This document shows, piece by piece, positions 34,832 through 42,571 of a stretch of DNA of 43,034 nucleotides. The notes under the pieces were generated by a model that was given only the letters and a program-made list of their open reading frames with translations, was not told the origin of the DNA and did no database searches. The stretch's first letter is position 1. Each line of letters starts with the position of its first letter. This DNA comes from a virus: the IMG/VR virus record IMGVR_UViG_3300027734_004125, positions 1 through 43,034 of that record, one strand, 5' to 3'. The translations under genes were made by a program, and so were the position numbers.

Positions 34832-35482
34832 TTAGGAAAGATGCGAAGTATATTTCTGATATCTTTCTATCTGAATATCATAATTTACATTTTTTTTCTC
34901 TATATCTGAATAGCTAGTGCTCTGAATAAAAAGCATTGGATACGATGCCAAACATTTCATAGTAGTTTGTACATTGTAACGAAGCCATACGTCAAATATT
35001 TCTATCAAACCATTTTCATAATCATTGATAAATTTATCAAAAAAAGAAGATCTATATATAATTGCATGAGTTGAAAATAAATCTTTTGCTTTTAGTGAAT
35101 TTTTACAATAACGTTCTAAAGGATGATGTGAATTATATCCTAAATAATAAATGTCCCAATCTTCGTTTTTTATGTCTTTTATTACTAAATCTATTTGATT
35201 AACTCCATTTAAATATGGAATTGCATCATCTTCAAAAACTAGGATTTTTTCGTAGCCTGCCGCTTTTGCATTTTTTACTATTTCGAGATGCGATAGTGTA
35301 CAACCAAGTGCGCTAGGTCCATTATCTGGAACTATTCCAGAAAATCTAATAATTTTTTTATCTATTTCATAATCTGATATTCCTATGGAAATTAGACCTT
35401 TTTTAAAGTCATTCATTCTATCAGGCCTTGAATCTAGATTAATTACATAGATAGCATCGAAGTTATTAAATAATTGATTCAT
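34832..35482 (-). CDS. GT25-family glycosyltransferase
   Basis: I start it at ATG 35482 (MNQLFNNFDAIYVINLDSRP, 216 residues), whose A overlaps the upstream TAA as TAATG. A GTG at 35515 would add eleven residues inside the upstream gene. IYVINLDSRPDRM, SALGCTLSHLEIVK and ILVFEDDAIP are the signature blocks of GT25 (LOS galactosyltransferase/LgtB-like) enzymes. It is probably a sugar transferase of the same operon. The donor, often UDP-galactose, is not certain. Confidence 0.85.
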   Translation of the reverse strand: MNQLFNNFDAIYVINLDSRPDRMNDFKKGLISIGISDYEIDKKIIRFSGIVPDNGPSALGCTLSHLEIVKNAKAAGYEKILVFEDDAIPYLNGVNQIDLVIKDIKNEDWDIYYLGYNSHHPLERYCKNSLKAKDLFSTHAIIYRSSFFDKFINDYENGLIEIFDVWLRYNVQTTMKCLASYPMLFIQSTSYSDIEKKNVNYDIQIERYQKYTSHLS

Positions 35483-36117
35483 TAAAAATCTAAATTTATT
35501 GTTGACATGTGACACACTAAATATTCAGGTGTATTCATTTTTCCATATTTATGGCCTAAGAGTTTTTTAATTGTAAGCCAGTCGTGGCCATATCCATTTT
35601 GCCATTTAACATTAGTTTTTGACAAATGACAGAATGAACTTGTTCCAATTTTACCATGTTGAGGTAAAACATTTCTTAATATTTTTTTCTCTCCATCATA
35701 TAAAAAATCATCATAGTACATCCAATCCATTGATCTATCATAATATAAGCTTATTACTTCTAAATGATAAGGTCCTAATATATCATCAGAATCTAAATAA
35801 CATATAAGATCTCCTGTCGATTTCTGTAAACCTTCTGAACGAACTACGCCACTGAAAAACGGCTGTTTTTCTATTTGGACAAGTTTTATTTTATTAGTAA
35901 TCAGAAAAGATGTATATTCATCATTTACTATATCTACTGTTTTATTACAACCATCACTAATTACAATTAATTCAGATTCTTTGTAGCTCTGCATTAAAAA
36001 AGAATCTATAGCTCTTTTTAGTTTAAATTCTCTATTAGTTGCACACTTATTAAAATCTACAGTATATTCTCCTAAAAAAGATGGCATGACAACGCTTATT
36101 TTTATAGTTGCATCCAT
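35482..36117 (-). CDS. GT2 family glycosyltransferase
   Basis: The 211-residue GT-A protein has ISVVMPSFLGEYTVDF, LKRAIDSFLMQSYKESELIVISDG, and CYLDSDDILGPYHLEV with DSDD as the metal site. YGHDWLTIKKL near the end supplies a likely catalytic acidic residue. It is compact for the family and lacks a membrane anchor. It overlaps the upstream GT11 gene by 16 bases and the GT25 gene by one. Confidence 0.85.
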   Translation of the reverse strand: MDATIKISVVMPSFLGEYTVDFNKCATNREFKLKRAIDSFLMQSYKESELIVISDGCNKTVDIVNDEYTSFLITNKIKLVQIEKQPFFSGVVRSEGLQKSTGDLICYLDSDDILGPYHLEVISLYYDRSMDWMYYDDFLYDGEKKILRNVLPQHGKIGTSSFCHLSKTNVKWQNGYGHDWLTIKKLLGHKYGKMNTPEYLVCHMSTINLDF

Positions 36118-36911
36118 TTGTCAGGGATAATATTATGTTTTTGTGGACCATTTAGTCCGAACCATATTTTAGGTGCAACAATTTTCTTTTCAGTGTCAGC
36201 ATTTAACCATGCAACCCACCACGAAAAAGTAGAATTTGCTATAATGTAAGAGCTACATAAAGACATAAGGATAAAATCCTCATAGTTTTTTGTATTTTTA
36301 TCAGAAAATGCATATTCTTTGCCATTGAAATTATTTTTACACCAATCTAGGTCATCAGAAAAAATTAAAAACTTATTATATCCAAAGCTTTTCATATATT
36401 GAATTGCTTTTCGATAATACTCTATATCAAGACATGGATGTATATTTGGGTATTTTAGATAATCAGTTCTTCTAACATGTATTGCGCATGATTTTTCAAA
36501 AGTACCAATATTTCTAACAATTACATCTTCTTTTATTTTTTCATTAAATGAAAATATTTTTCTAATGTAATTTGAATTATTTAAAAAATACTTTTCACTT
36601 TGAAAATAACCTTCTATATTAATTTTTGTTTTTTGTGGTATTTTAGAATATACCATAGAAGATTCTTTAAAATTTTCAACATTAGCGTTAATAATACTAG
36701 CATTTATATTAAAAGGTCCTTTAAAAATATGGGTCATGTCAGTATTTTCAGTCCATATATTTTTCCATATCGGAAGAATGCATTCTATATTATGTTCCTC
36801 TGCATATGCAGCAGCAGCAGCTATTTGAAATAACTGATTGCCTAATTTACCAAAAAGTCCTAACTTCTTAAAAGTAATAAAAGATTTATTATTAATGTCC
36901 TTCAATGTCAT
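36102..36911 (-). CDS. GT11 (alpha-1,2-fucosyltransferase family)
   Basis: The 269-residue protein has GKLGNQLFQIAAAAAYAEEH (21-40), SCAIHVRRTDYLKYP (HVRRTDY 145-151), YYRKAIQYM, FLIFSDDLDWCK and IIANSTFSWWVAWL. These are the three conserved blocks of GT11. The family transfers fucose from GDP-fucose to galactose. Length is typical. It overlaps the gene upstream by 20 bases, with only one ATG available at this end. Confidence 0.9.
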   Translation of the reverse strand: MTLKDINNKSFITFKKLGLFGKLGNQLFQIAAAAAYAEEHNIECILPIWKNIWTENTDMTHIFKGPFNINASIINANVENFKESSMVYSKIPQKTKINIEGYFQSEKYFLNNSNYIRKIFSFNEKIKEDVIVRNIGTFEKSCAIHVRRTDYLKYPNIHPCLDIEYYRKAIQYMKSFGYNKFLIFSDDLDWCKNNFNGKEYAFSDKNTKNYEDFILMSLCSSYIIANSTFSWWVAWLNADTEKKIVAPKIWFGLNGPQKHNIIPDKWMQL

Positions 36912-37572
36912 GAAAACAAGTTATTTTTTTAATTAGTTTGCCTGTTAAATTTAATTTAACCATAATTTTATTTAATCTATCCCATAAATCAGCATCGGCC
37001 GGACTTGCAGTTCCTGTTTCTTTAAAAACATCTCTATATTTTTCTTGAAAGAAATGAAAATCCATACATGTAGATGAGTGTATCATTCCAAATGGAATTG
37101 GTAAAATATTAGTATTATTATAATCTGGTAGAATTTTTTTAAATACCGGAGAAGTTGAATATGAAACTAGAAATGGATATTCTTTTTCTTGTAAAGATTT
37201 TTCAAAATTAAACAAATGGTCAGGAGCCCAATAGTCATCATGATCTAAATGACAAAAATATTTAATGCCTTTAGATAAACCAATATCTATTGCATGATTC
37301 ATTGCATTAAGACCGCCTGAAGCCCATAATAAATAGCCTGTATATTTTTCTCTTTCTACTGCAACTGGTAAATTTTCTAAATATAATTTATCAGAATCAA
37401 TATATTTACTAATATTATAAAGCTCACTGTAATCTTCGTAATTATCACCTATTAATAAAACTAAATAATCTTGATGTGTTTGTCTTTTTATTGATCTAAG
37501 CGCTCTACTTAAATATGAAAAAGTTTTACCATCAGGTCTTTTATATGTAGCAATAATTATCCCAAACGTCAT
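36892..37572 (-). CDS. GT2 family glycosyltransferase
   Basis: The start is ATG 37572 (MTFGIIIATYKRPDGKTFSY, 226 residues). It overlaps the upstream stop as ATGA, better than a TTG three codons upstream. LSRALRSIKRQTHQDYLVLLIGDN and KYFCHLDHDDYWAPDHL (DHDD) are GT2 motifs. SPADADLWDRLNKI near the C-terminus could hold the catalytic base. It is a soluble single-domain enzyme of the operon, with unknown sugar. Confidence 0.83.
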   Translation of the reverse strand: MTFGIIIATYKRPDGKTFSYLSRALRSIKRQTHQDYLVLLIGDNYEDYSELYNISKYIDSDKLYLENLPVAVEREKYTGYLLWASGGLNAMNHAIDIGLSKGIKYFCHLDHDDYWAPDHLFNFEKSLQEKEYPFLVSYSTSPVFKKILPDYNNTNILPIPFGMIHSSTCMDFHFFQEKYRDVFKETGTASPADADLWDRLNKIMVKLNLTGKLIKKITCFHDIEGH

Positions 37573-38228
37573 AATGAACAATAAAAATTATATGAATAAT
37601 CATCAATGTGGCTTTTTAGCCATTCTGAATCGTATGTATCAGTATAAAAATTAGAAGATGTATCATGTCCACCTCCACCTGTTAAACCTATCCCATGTTT
37701 AATTCCAATTGTATATATTTTATCAGTAAAATCTACAGTATTTTTACTATGAGTATTCCATTTTCTCCAAATCCAAAGATCTAAAAATCTTTCACTATCT
37801 AGAGGCCATGTCCAAACTTTATTAATATTTTCTTTTATGTGTAGACTAGTACAAAACATTGAAGACCGCCCTGGATGATCAAACTTGGCACCTTTCATTA
37901 TTTTTATATTAAAATAATAACTAGAAGATATACCAAATACATCAGGCTTATCACAATATTCCCACTGCTTTATTGACCATTCAATATATTTTTCATCATA
38001 CCAATCATCGTCTTCCCAAAAAACTATATAGTTACATTTTTTTTTAATAGCCATGCTTAGACCACTACGGTATCGTTTCGTAAGATCTATTTGATTATTT
38101 TTTTCAGGTATGTAGTCTACAAATATAATTTCATCTGGAGGATATGTCTGTCTATGAATCATTTTTTTACAATGATTTAGAAACTCTGGTCTATCTCCTC
38201 TAGTAGGAATAACAACCGCTATTTTCAT
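37569..38228 (-). CDS. GT-A/GT2-type glycosyltransferase
   Basis: The 219-residue protein opens MKIAVVIPTRGDRPEFLNHC, followed by YPPDEIIFVDY and NYIVFWEDDDWYDEKYI (EDDD as metal site). Its C-terminal half is Trp-, His- and Gly-rich (FLDLWIWRKWNTHS, GIGLTGGGGHDTSSNF). It couples to phoH by a four-base overlap, so the glycosyltransferase run and the phoH-helicase pair share a transcript. Confidence 0.78.
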   Translation of the reverse strand: MKIAVVIPTRGDRPEFLNHCKKMIHRQTYPPDEIIFVDYIPEKNNQIDLTKRYRSGLSMAIKKKCNYIVFWEDDDWYDEKYIEWSIKQWEYCDKPDVFGISSSYYFNIKIMKGAKFDHPGRSSMFCTSLHIKENINKVWTWPLDSERFLDLWIWRKWNTHSKNTVDFTDKIYTIGIKHGIGLTGGGGHDTSSNFYTDTYDSEWLKSHIDDYSYNFYCSL

Positions 38229-38911
38229 AAATCATTTTTCCATTTTTCATATCTGTCAGTAATTTCAATAAGCATTTTATGTCTAACAATATCTGCACGT
38301 TTAAATTCATGATGATATACACCGTCAACATCATGTATCATTTTAATGAATAAATCAAAAGCTGAATTTTGGTGTTTAATATCTATTTGATTTGTATCAC
38401 CTGTCACTATAATCTTAGAGCCTTCTCCCATTCGTGTAAGATATAGTATTAATTGTGACTCTATTGTATTCTGTGCTTCGTCTAAAATCATCAAACAATT
38501 GTCAAAGCTGGCTCCCCTCATAAACGCAAGAGGCCTAAATTCAATTATTTTAAATTCAAAGAGATTTTTTACCAATTCTTCAGGTATAATTTTTTGCAAA
38601 GTTAATACATAACTTTCTAGATATGGTGCTGTTTTTTCATCAATATTACCTGGTAAATAACCTAATTTTTCACCTGATTCTTGTATAGGCTTAGTTAATA
38701 ATATTTTTTTAATTTCACCTTTACTCAAAAGCCTCAATGCTGTATATAGTGTAGTAAAAGTTTTAGAAGTACCTGCAGGGCCTGTACAAAATGTTATATT
38801 ATTTTGCAATATTGCATCTGATAGCATCTTCTGGCTTTCACTTAATTTTATCTCATTTAAATGAGATTGAAAATTATAAGTTATTTTCTTTTTGTTTGAA
38901 ATTTTTGTCAT
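38225..38911 (-). CDS. phoH: PhoH-like ATPase
   Basis: The 228-residue protein has a P-loop TGPAGTSKTF (Walker A 44-51), TKPIQESGEKLGYLPG, ESYVLTLQKI, FRPLAFMRGASFDNC and Walker B MILDEAQNT (142-147), then IVTGDTNQID. These are standard PhoH family blocks. Phage PhoH is common in T4-like marine phages. Its role is uncertain, with RNA helicase or nuclease-associated activity proposed. It lacks the PIN domain found in PhoH2. It overlaps the helicase stop by one base (TAATG). Confidence 0.92.
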   Translation of the reverse strand: MTKISNKKKITYNFQSHLNEIKLSESQKMLSDAILQNNITFCTGPAGTSKTFTTLYTALRLLSKGEIKKILLTKPIQESGEKLGYLPGNIDEKTAPYLESYVLTLQKIIPEELVKNLFEFKIIEFRPLAFMRGASFDNCLMILDEAQNTIESQLILYLTRMGEGSKIIVTGDTNQIDIKHQNSAFDLFIKMIHDVDGVYHHEFKRADIVRHKMLIEITDRYEKWKNDL

Positions 38912-40635
38912 TAATTTTTTTCTATTATTCTTTTTGTAAAACTTTCTGGAAATTTTTCTTTTTTCAAAATATCACAAAAACATGCGTCTAAAAAATAAGT
39001 AATAGCCCAATCCTCTTTATTTCTAATAGATCGACCTACGCCTTGCAAAATAGATACTGTAGTTTTCCAATCATACCATTCATTTGAAATTTTTAATTTT
39101 TCTTTTACCATAGGGTTAGTAAGGGATGGAAATGGAATTTTAAAAAAAATCTGGAAACGACTTAAATCATCATAGAGATCTAAACCTTCTAGTAATGAAG
39201 GTCCACATATAATGCCGTTGCTAGATTGATAAAATTTTTCGAGTGCTTCTTTTTTAGTTTTTGAATTTTCATAATTTATAATTCTTTTAGATTTAGATTT
39301 TTTTAATATTTCATTAGAAAAATAATAAGACCCTGTGTGAATTATTCCTTTATCATTGGCATGTTTTTTAAGTATTTTATCTAACATTTCAATTACATAA
39401 GGCATATTTTTATCTTTATCTCTAAAGTTAAGTTTATGAGACTTATTATAATAGATAGGAGATCGGGAATAATCGAAATCAGTTTTTAGTGAAATAACTT
39501 TTGCACTTTTTAAAGATGCTATTTTTGCATAACTATAATAATTTCCAAAAGTAGCAGACATCATTATTTTAAATGGAGCTTTTTCATGAAAGAACCAATC
39601 TAAAAGGTATGTTTCATCTAAACATTGAAAAACAGTAGTAAGGTCATTAGGTATTTTCACTAAATTATATATCCCTGCTAATTTAATAATTTCTACAAAA
39701 TCTTCTATTTTACAATGTATATCCTCTATATGATTAATTAAAAATAGCGCTCTTTTAAATTTTTTAGGTATTTTAATATTCTTTTCAATGGAATAATTAT
39801 TTTTTAAATTTTTTTTAAATTCTTTAGTATTTTTTATAATTTTTACAATAGCAAAATCAATATTTTGCAAAGTTAAAAAAAGTTCATTTTTTTCTATTGA
39901 ATTAAATATCGTATAAATACAATCATCCAGGTCTTTTTCAATAAGACCTGGATTAGAGTAGTTTTCTTTTATAAGAAAACTTTGTAATTCCATACATAGC
40001 TGGGTAAGATCTTTATCTATTTGAGGCGCAAAATAATCTTGAACTATTTCATCAACTTTATGAGCTTCATCAAAGAAAATAAAATCTCTCTTTTTAAACT
40101 GAGAAGTTCCACCTTCTTCATTTAATTTTTTTTCAACATAATTTCTTTGAATTAACCAATAATTATAATTAAGTAGAGAAACTTTTGAATTTATAGCTTT
40201 ATCTCTATTGTAATAATATGAACATGTTGAAAAACAGGGAAGATTTACAATTTGTTGCATTGAAAGGTTACGAATTCGACATTCACTTAAAGACATTTGT
40301 TCTCCGTTGATATTACAGTTGTAATTATCAAGACCTTTAATAGAACCCCAGCCTGTGTTTAGATTAATAATATCTTTTTCGTATTGCGACTGTAAACTTA
40401 AGTCGCTAGCTATTAAATAACCTTCTTTATCATAAGAACTTAAAACTAAAGAAGATATTATTGCAATCATACTCTTACCAGCTCCAGTAGGAGCATCTAG
40501 AATAATAGTAGATGCTGATTTGTTGAAGAAAGTTTCACATATTTCTAAAATAGCTTCTCTTTGCCCTATTCTAAATAAAAAATTGCTATTAAAATAAATA
40601 TTAACTACTTGATCTATTCTGTCATTTATTGTCAT
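38911..40635 (-). CDS. XPD/DinG-type DEAH helicase with Fe-S cysteines
   Basis: The 574-residue superfamily 2 helicase has LDAPTGAGKSM (Walker A, 47-55), DEAH at 189-192 (FFDEAHKVD), MMSATFGNYY (motif III), GIICGPSLLEGLDLYDD and motif VI QGVGRSIRN (531-539). Four cysteines at 107, 119, 134 and 138 lie between motifs Ia and II, where XPD and DinG bind a 4Fe-4S cluster. It probably unwinds DNA 5'-3' in replication or repair. It is smaller than DinG (about 700 residues). It overlaps the preceding small gene by 14 bases and feeds into phoH. Confidence 0.88.
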   Translation of the reverse strand: MTINDRIDQVVNIYFNSNFLFRIGQREAILEICETFFNKSASTIILDAPTGAGKSMIAIISSLVLSSYDKEGYLIASDLSLQSQYEKDIINLNTGWGSIKGLDNYNCNINGEQMSLSECRIRNLSMQQIVNLPCFSTCSYYYNRDKAINSKVSLLNYNYWLIQRNYVEKKLNEEGGTSQFKKRDFIFFDEAHKVDEIVQDYFAPQIDKDLTQLCMELQSFLIKENYSNPGLIEKDLDDCIYTIFNSIEKNELFLTLQNIDFAIVKIIKNTKEFKKNLKNNYSIEKNIKIPKKFKRALFLINHIEDIHCKIEDFVEIIKLAGIYNLVKIPNDLTTVFQCLDETYLLDWFFHEKAPFKIMMSATFGNYYSYAKIASLKSAKVISLKTDFDYSRSPIYYNKSHKLNFRDKDKNMPYVIEMLDKILKKHANDKGIIHTGSYYFSNEILKKSKSKRIINYENSKTKKEALEKFYQSSNGIICGPSLLEGLDLYDDLSRFQIFFKIPFPSLTNPMVKEKLKISNEWYDWKTTVSILQGVGRSIRNKEDWAITYFLDACFCDILKKEKFPESFTKRIIEKN

Positions 40636-40837
40636 TATCAGTTGTATATAACCAGACTTTTATTTCAGGTTCAGCTTTTTTAATTTCATTTATTGAAGTA
40701 AAATTTAACAAAAAAAAACAGTCTTGAGTACTAAAAGTATCATATACAACTAACATATCTGTTATTGCTTTAATTCCTCCTGTTTCATATAAATATTTAA
40801 CATGCGATTTTTGTAAATAACATTTATTAAATCCCAT
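40622..40837 (-). CDS. Small hypothetical protein
   Basis: The 71-residue product (MGFNKCYLQKSHVKYLYE start, KVWLYTTDNDNK end) is soluble, with a central ITDMLVVYDTFSTQDCFFLL region and no recognised motif. It is joined to its neighbours by short overlaps: TAATG with the upstream gene and 14 bases with the helicase. The reading frame is credible mainly because of this tight packing. Confidence 0.6.
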   Translation of the reverse strand: MGFNKCYLQKSHVKYLYETGGIKAITDMLVVYDTFSTQDCFFLLNFTSINEIKKAEPEIKVWLYTTDNDNK

Positions 40838-41091
40838 TATTTTGGTTTATATAAAGTCATAGAATATATGTGGAATTTTTCTTCTGTCATTGTTACTCCA
40901 CTTATCGTAATATTTGCTTTATAAATAAAAAACCCTTCATATTCATTTTCACTAGGAAATTTTGAATCATTACAAAAAAACTCAGAATCTGCATTATTAC
41001 AATATTCATCTAATCCTTTTTTTATATCTTCAAATGAAGTTGTAACTAAAATAGGAATATGTTCTGCATTTTTTGCTAAAAAGATCGTCAT
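40837..41091 (-). CDS. Small hypothetical protein
   Basis: The 84-residue product (MTIFLAKNAEHIPILVTTSF) is acidic with a beta-rich C-terminal half (GFFIYKANITISGVTM, FHIYSMTLYKPK). No family is recognised. It starts with ATG 37 bp after the gene at 41128 and ends in a TAATG overlap with the next. It was probably co-transcribed with the helicase. Confidence 0.6.
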   Translation of the reverse strand: MTIFLAKNAEHIPILVTTSFEDIKKGLDEYCNNADSEFFCNDSKFPSENEYEGFFIYKANITISGVTMTEEKFHIYSMTLYKPK

Positions 41092-41127
41092 AGTTTTTGT
41101 TTTAAGTGTAGTAAAAATTAAGACTTT

Positions 41128-41691
41128 TTAGCCTTCAACATTTCTTCTATCATTTTCATCATCAAGAGTACTAAGATATGTATGAACGTCTTTTAGAAGT
41201 TGATTGTCATCATGAATATTTTTTACAGCTTCTGATACACTACCGCCAACACTTGATAAAATTGTTAAATAATTCATAGCTGATGAATAACCTTTGCCTT
41301 TCATTTTCAGTAGATATTGATATAAACTAGTAATAGTTGCTGTTCTTAATTGAATATTACCTTCTTTATCAACATTCTTTTTTGCATCTTTAAAGTCATT
41401 CATCATTGAAACTAAAACTGCAGCATCTGATACAGTCCAGTCACAATTTTCATTTAAAACTTTAACTAGATTTCCAGCCATTGCATGAGATCCTACTTGT
41501 ATAGGATATGTTCTTTCTTGACTTTTTTTCATTAACTCATCAGAAAGAGTACTCATTTTTTCTCTTTCTGATACTACTTCTGACAATGTCATTTCACTAA
41601 TATCCTTCATGTCAGGATATATTTCTTTTAGTCTATCAATATATGAATTATCAACTATAGGTTCTGTAACTTGCAAATCTTGAGATTCCAT
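41128..41691 (-). CDS. Hypothetical helical phage protein
   Basis: The 187-residue protein is acidic and helical: YIDRLKEIYPDMKDISEM, SEREKMSTLSDELMKKSQ, VGSHAMAGNLVKVLN, a WTVSDAAVLVSMMNDFKDA region, YQYLLKMKGKGYSSAMNYL and an acidic tail ending DENDRRNVEG. No family is recognised. Its start codon overlaps the stop of the upstream gene (TAATG) just after a poly-A-rich octamer repeat. Confidence 0.7.
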   Translation of the reverse strand: MESQDLQVTEPIVDNSYIDRLKEIYPDMKDISEMTLSEVVSEREKMSTLSDELMKKSQERTYPIQVGSHAMAGNLVKVLNENCDWTVSDAAVLVSMMNDFKDAKKNVDKEGNIQLRTATITSLYQYLLKMKGKGYSSAMNYLTILSSVGGSVSEAVKNIHDDNQLLKDVHTYLSTLDDENDRRNVEG

Positions 41692-41891
41692 TATTTTTGT
41701 TTTTTTGTTTTTTTGTTTTTTTGTTTTTTATTTTCAGATTGGGTTGTTTGCTTACTATTTTTCCATTCTAATTTTGAAATATATTGCCAAAATCCAGTAT
41801 TTACTCTTAGTTCAGCAATAGAGTCTTCAACTCTATCAAGTGTACCTATTTCTAAGGCATTAGAAGATTTAATTGCTTTAATACATTTCAT
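41691..41891 (-). CDS. Small hypothetical protein with Lys-rich tail
   Basis: The 66-residue product has a normal N-terminal half (MKCIKAIKSSNALEIGTLDR, RVNTGFWQYISKLEW) and a tail of almost only Lys, Gln, Asn and Thr. The tail is written by an octamer repeat. Because eight is not a multiple of three, repeat-number change would shift the frame of the tail. It overlaps the upstream gene by four bases (ATGA) and the downstream gene by one. Confidence 0.6.
   Translation of the reverse strand: MKCIKAIKSSNALEIGTLDRVEDSIAELRVNTGFWQYISKLEWKNSKQTTQSENKKQKNKKTKKQK
41694..41729. repeat. Octamer simple repeat (T7G on the + strand) in a coding tail
   Basis: G residues at 41699, 41707, 41715 and 41723 are spaced exactly eight bases apart with T-runs between. 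On the coding strand this reads as CAAAAAAA units. The tract is slippage-prone and ends at the TAATG junction with the next gene. Confidence 0.85.
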
Positions 41892-42085
41892 ATTTGCTGT
41901 TTTTCTGATTCTGATTCTGATTCTGATTTTTTTTCATTTTCTAGTTGTTTTTCTGTTTCTACTAAACACTGAATAGCTTCTTTTAATAAAAGCATATCAT
42001 CATCATTAGTTAATAATTCACCATCTAAATGGGATTGCGCGGATTGTACTAAAACTCCGAGCGCTTGTGCTAAATTAAGTGTCAT
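41888..42085 (-). CDS. Small hypothetical protein with Ser-Glu repeat tail
   Basis: The 65-residue product (MTLNLAQALGVLVQSAQSHL) has a helical N-terminal half, DDDMLLLKEAIQCLVETEKQ, and an acidic SESESESE tail. The tail comes from four 6-bp units at 41904-41927. Its ATG lies in the 3' arm of a long inverted repeat, so its translation may be structure-controlled. It overlaps the next gene by four bases. Confidence 0.6.
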   Translation of the reverse strand: MTLNLAQALGVLVQSAQSHLDGELLTNDDDMLLLKEAIQCLVETEKQLENEKKSESESESEKQQI

Positions 42086-42124
42086 CTAATTATTTTTTAA
42101 TTTATAATTTTAGATGACACTTAA
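42075..42124 (-). promoter_or_regulatory. Long perfect stem-loop covering a start codon
   Basis: TTAAGTGTCATCTA (42075-42088) pairs with TAGATGACACTTAA (42111-42124), extended by one more pair inward. This gives a 15-bp stem around a loop of about 20 A/T bases. On the minus strand the 3' arm contains the ATG at 42085. There is no T-run after it, so translational control or processing suits it better than termination. It sits between hsp20 and the next gene. Confidence 0.6.
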
Positions 42125-42139
42125 GAAAAGTTTCAAAAA

Positions 42140-42502
42140 TTATGCAATTTTTATTTCTATTGGTTTTTCATGTGGTTTAAATGGAACAATAATTGAAAGA
42201 ATTCCTTTTTCTAATTTTGCAGTAGACAATAAAATATCAGCATCGTCATGAAGATTAATTTTTTTAGAAAAATTCTTTTTCCAATATTCTTCTTTTTCAA
42301 AAGCTGCTGAAACTATAAGATTATTTTTTTCAATTGAAATTTTAATATCTTCTTTGTCATAGCCTGGAAGAATGCAGTTAATTTCATAACCATTTTTAGT
42401 TTTACTTATTTTAGCAATTTCATCATAGCTGTGTATTTCATCAAAAATACTATCAGATGAAGTAGTGTAAGTAAAATAAGTAAGAGGAATGTGTGTGTAC
42501 AT
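42140..42502 (-). CDS. Hsp20/alpha-crystallin small heat-shock protein
   Basis: The 120-residue chaperone has a short Tyr/Thr/Ser-rich N-terminus. Its alpha-crystallin domain reads NGYEINCILPGYDKEDIKIS, NNLIVSAAF, FSKKINLHDDADILLS and AKLEKGILSIIVPF, then an EIKI tail. Small Hsp20 proteins occur in T4-like marine phages and hold unfolding proteins during assembly. The C-terminal I-x-I motif is IEIKI. It is the first gene after a terminator, so a promoter should lie just upstream. Confidence 0.9.
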   Translation of the reverse strand: MYTHIPLTYFTYTTSSDSIFDEIHSYDEIAKISKTKNGYEINCILPGYDKEDIKISIEKNNLIVSAAFEKEEYWKKNFSKKINLHDDADILLSTAKLEKGILSIIVPFKPHEKPIEIKIA

Positions 42503-42571
42503 AATACTATTATTTTTTATTATTAGGAAAATTCCTATTAATTAATAATATACAAAAAATATGCCAATTTT
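42503..42571 (-). promoter_or_regulatory. Presumed promoter/leader region of hsp20 operon
   Basis: This AT-rich leader lies between the terminator at 42572-42614 and the hsp20 start. It holds a small palindrome (TAGGAA-AA-TTCCTA near 42524-42537). A TTGGCA at 42562-42567 could be a -35-like element, but I find no convincing -10 at the right spacing. The assignment rests on position only. Confidence 0.25.

Noticed and set aside
15569-38228. Reading the whole region as a bacterial O-antigen/LPS locus
   Set aside because: PhoH, Hsp20, S74 collagen fibre, propeller fibre genes and many tiny overlapping genes surround it, and no Wzx/Wzy/ABC exporter is present. Without capsid or terminase genes in view the rejection is not absolute.
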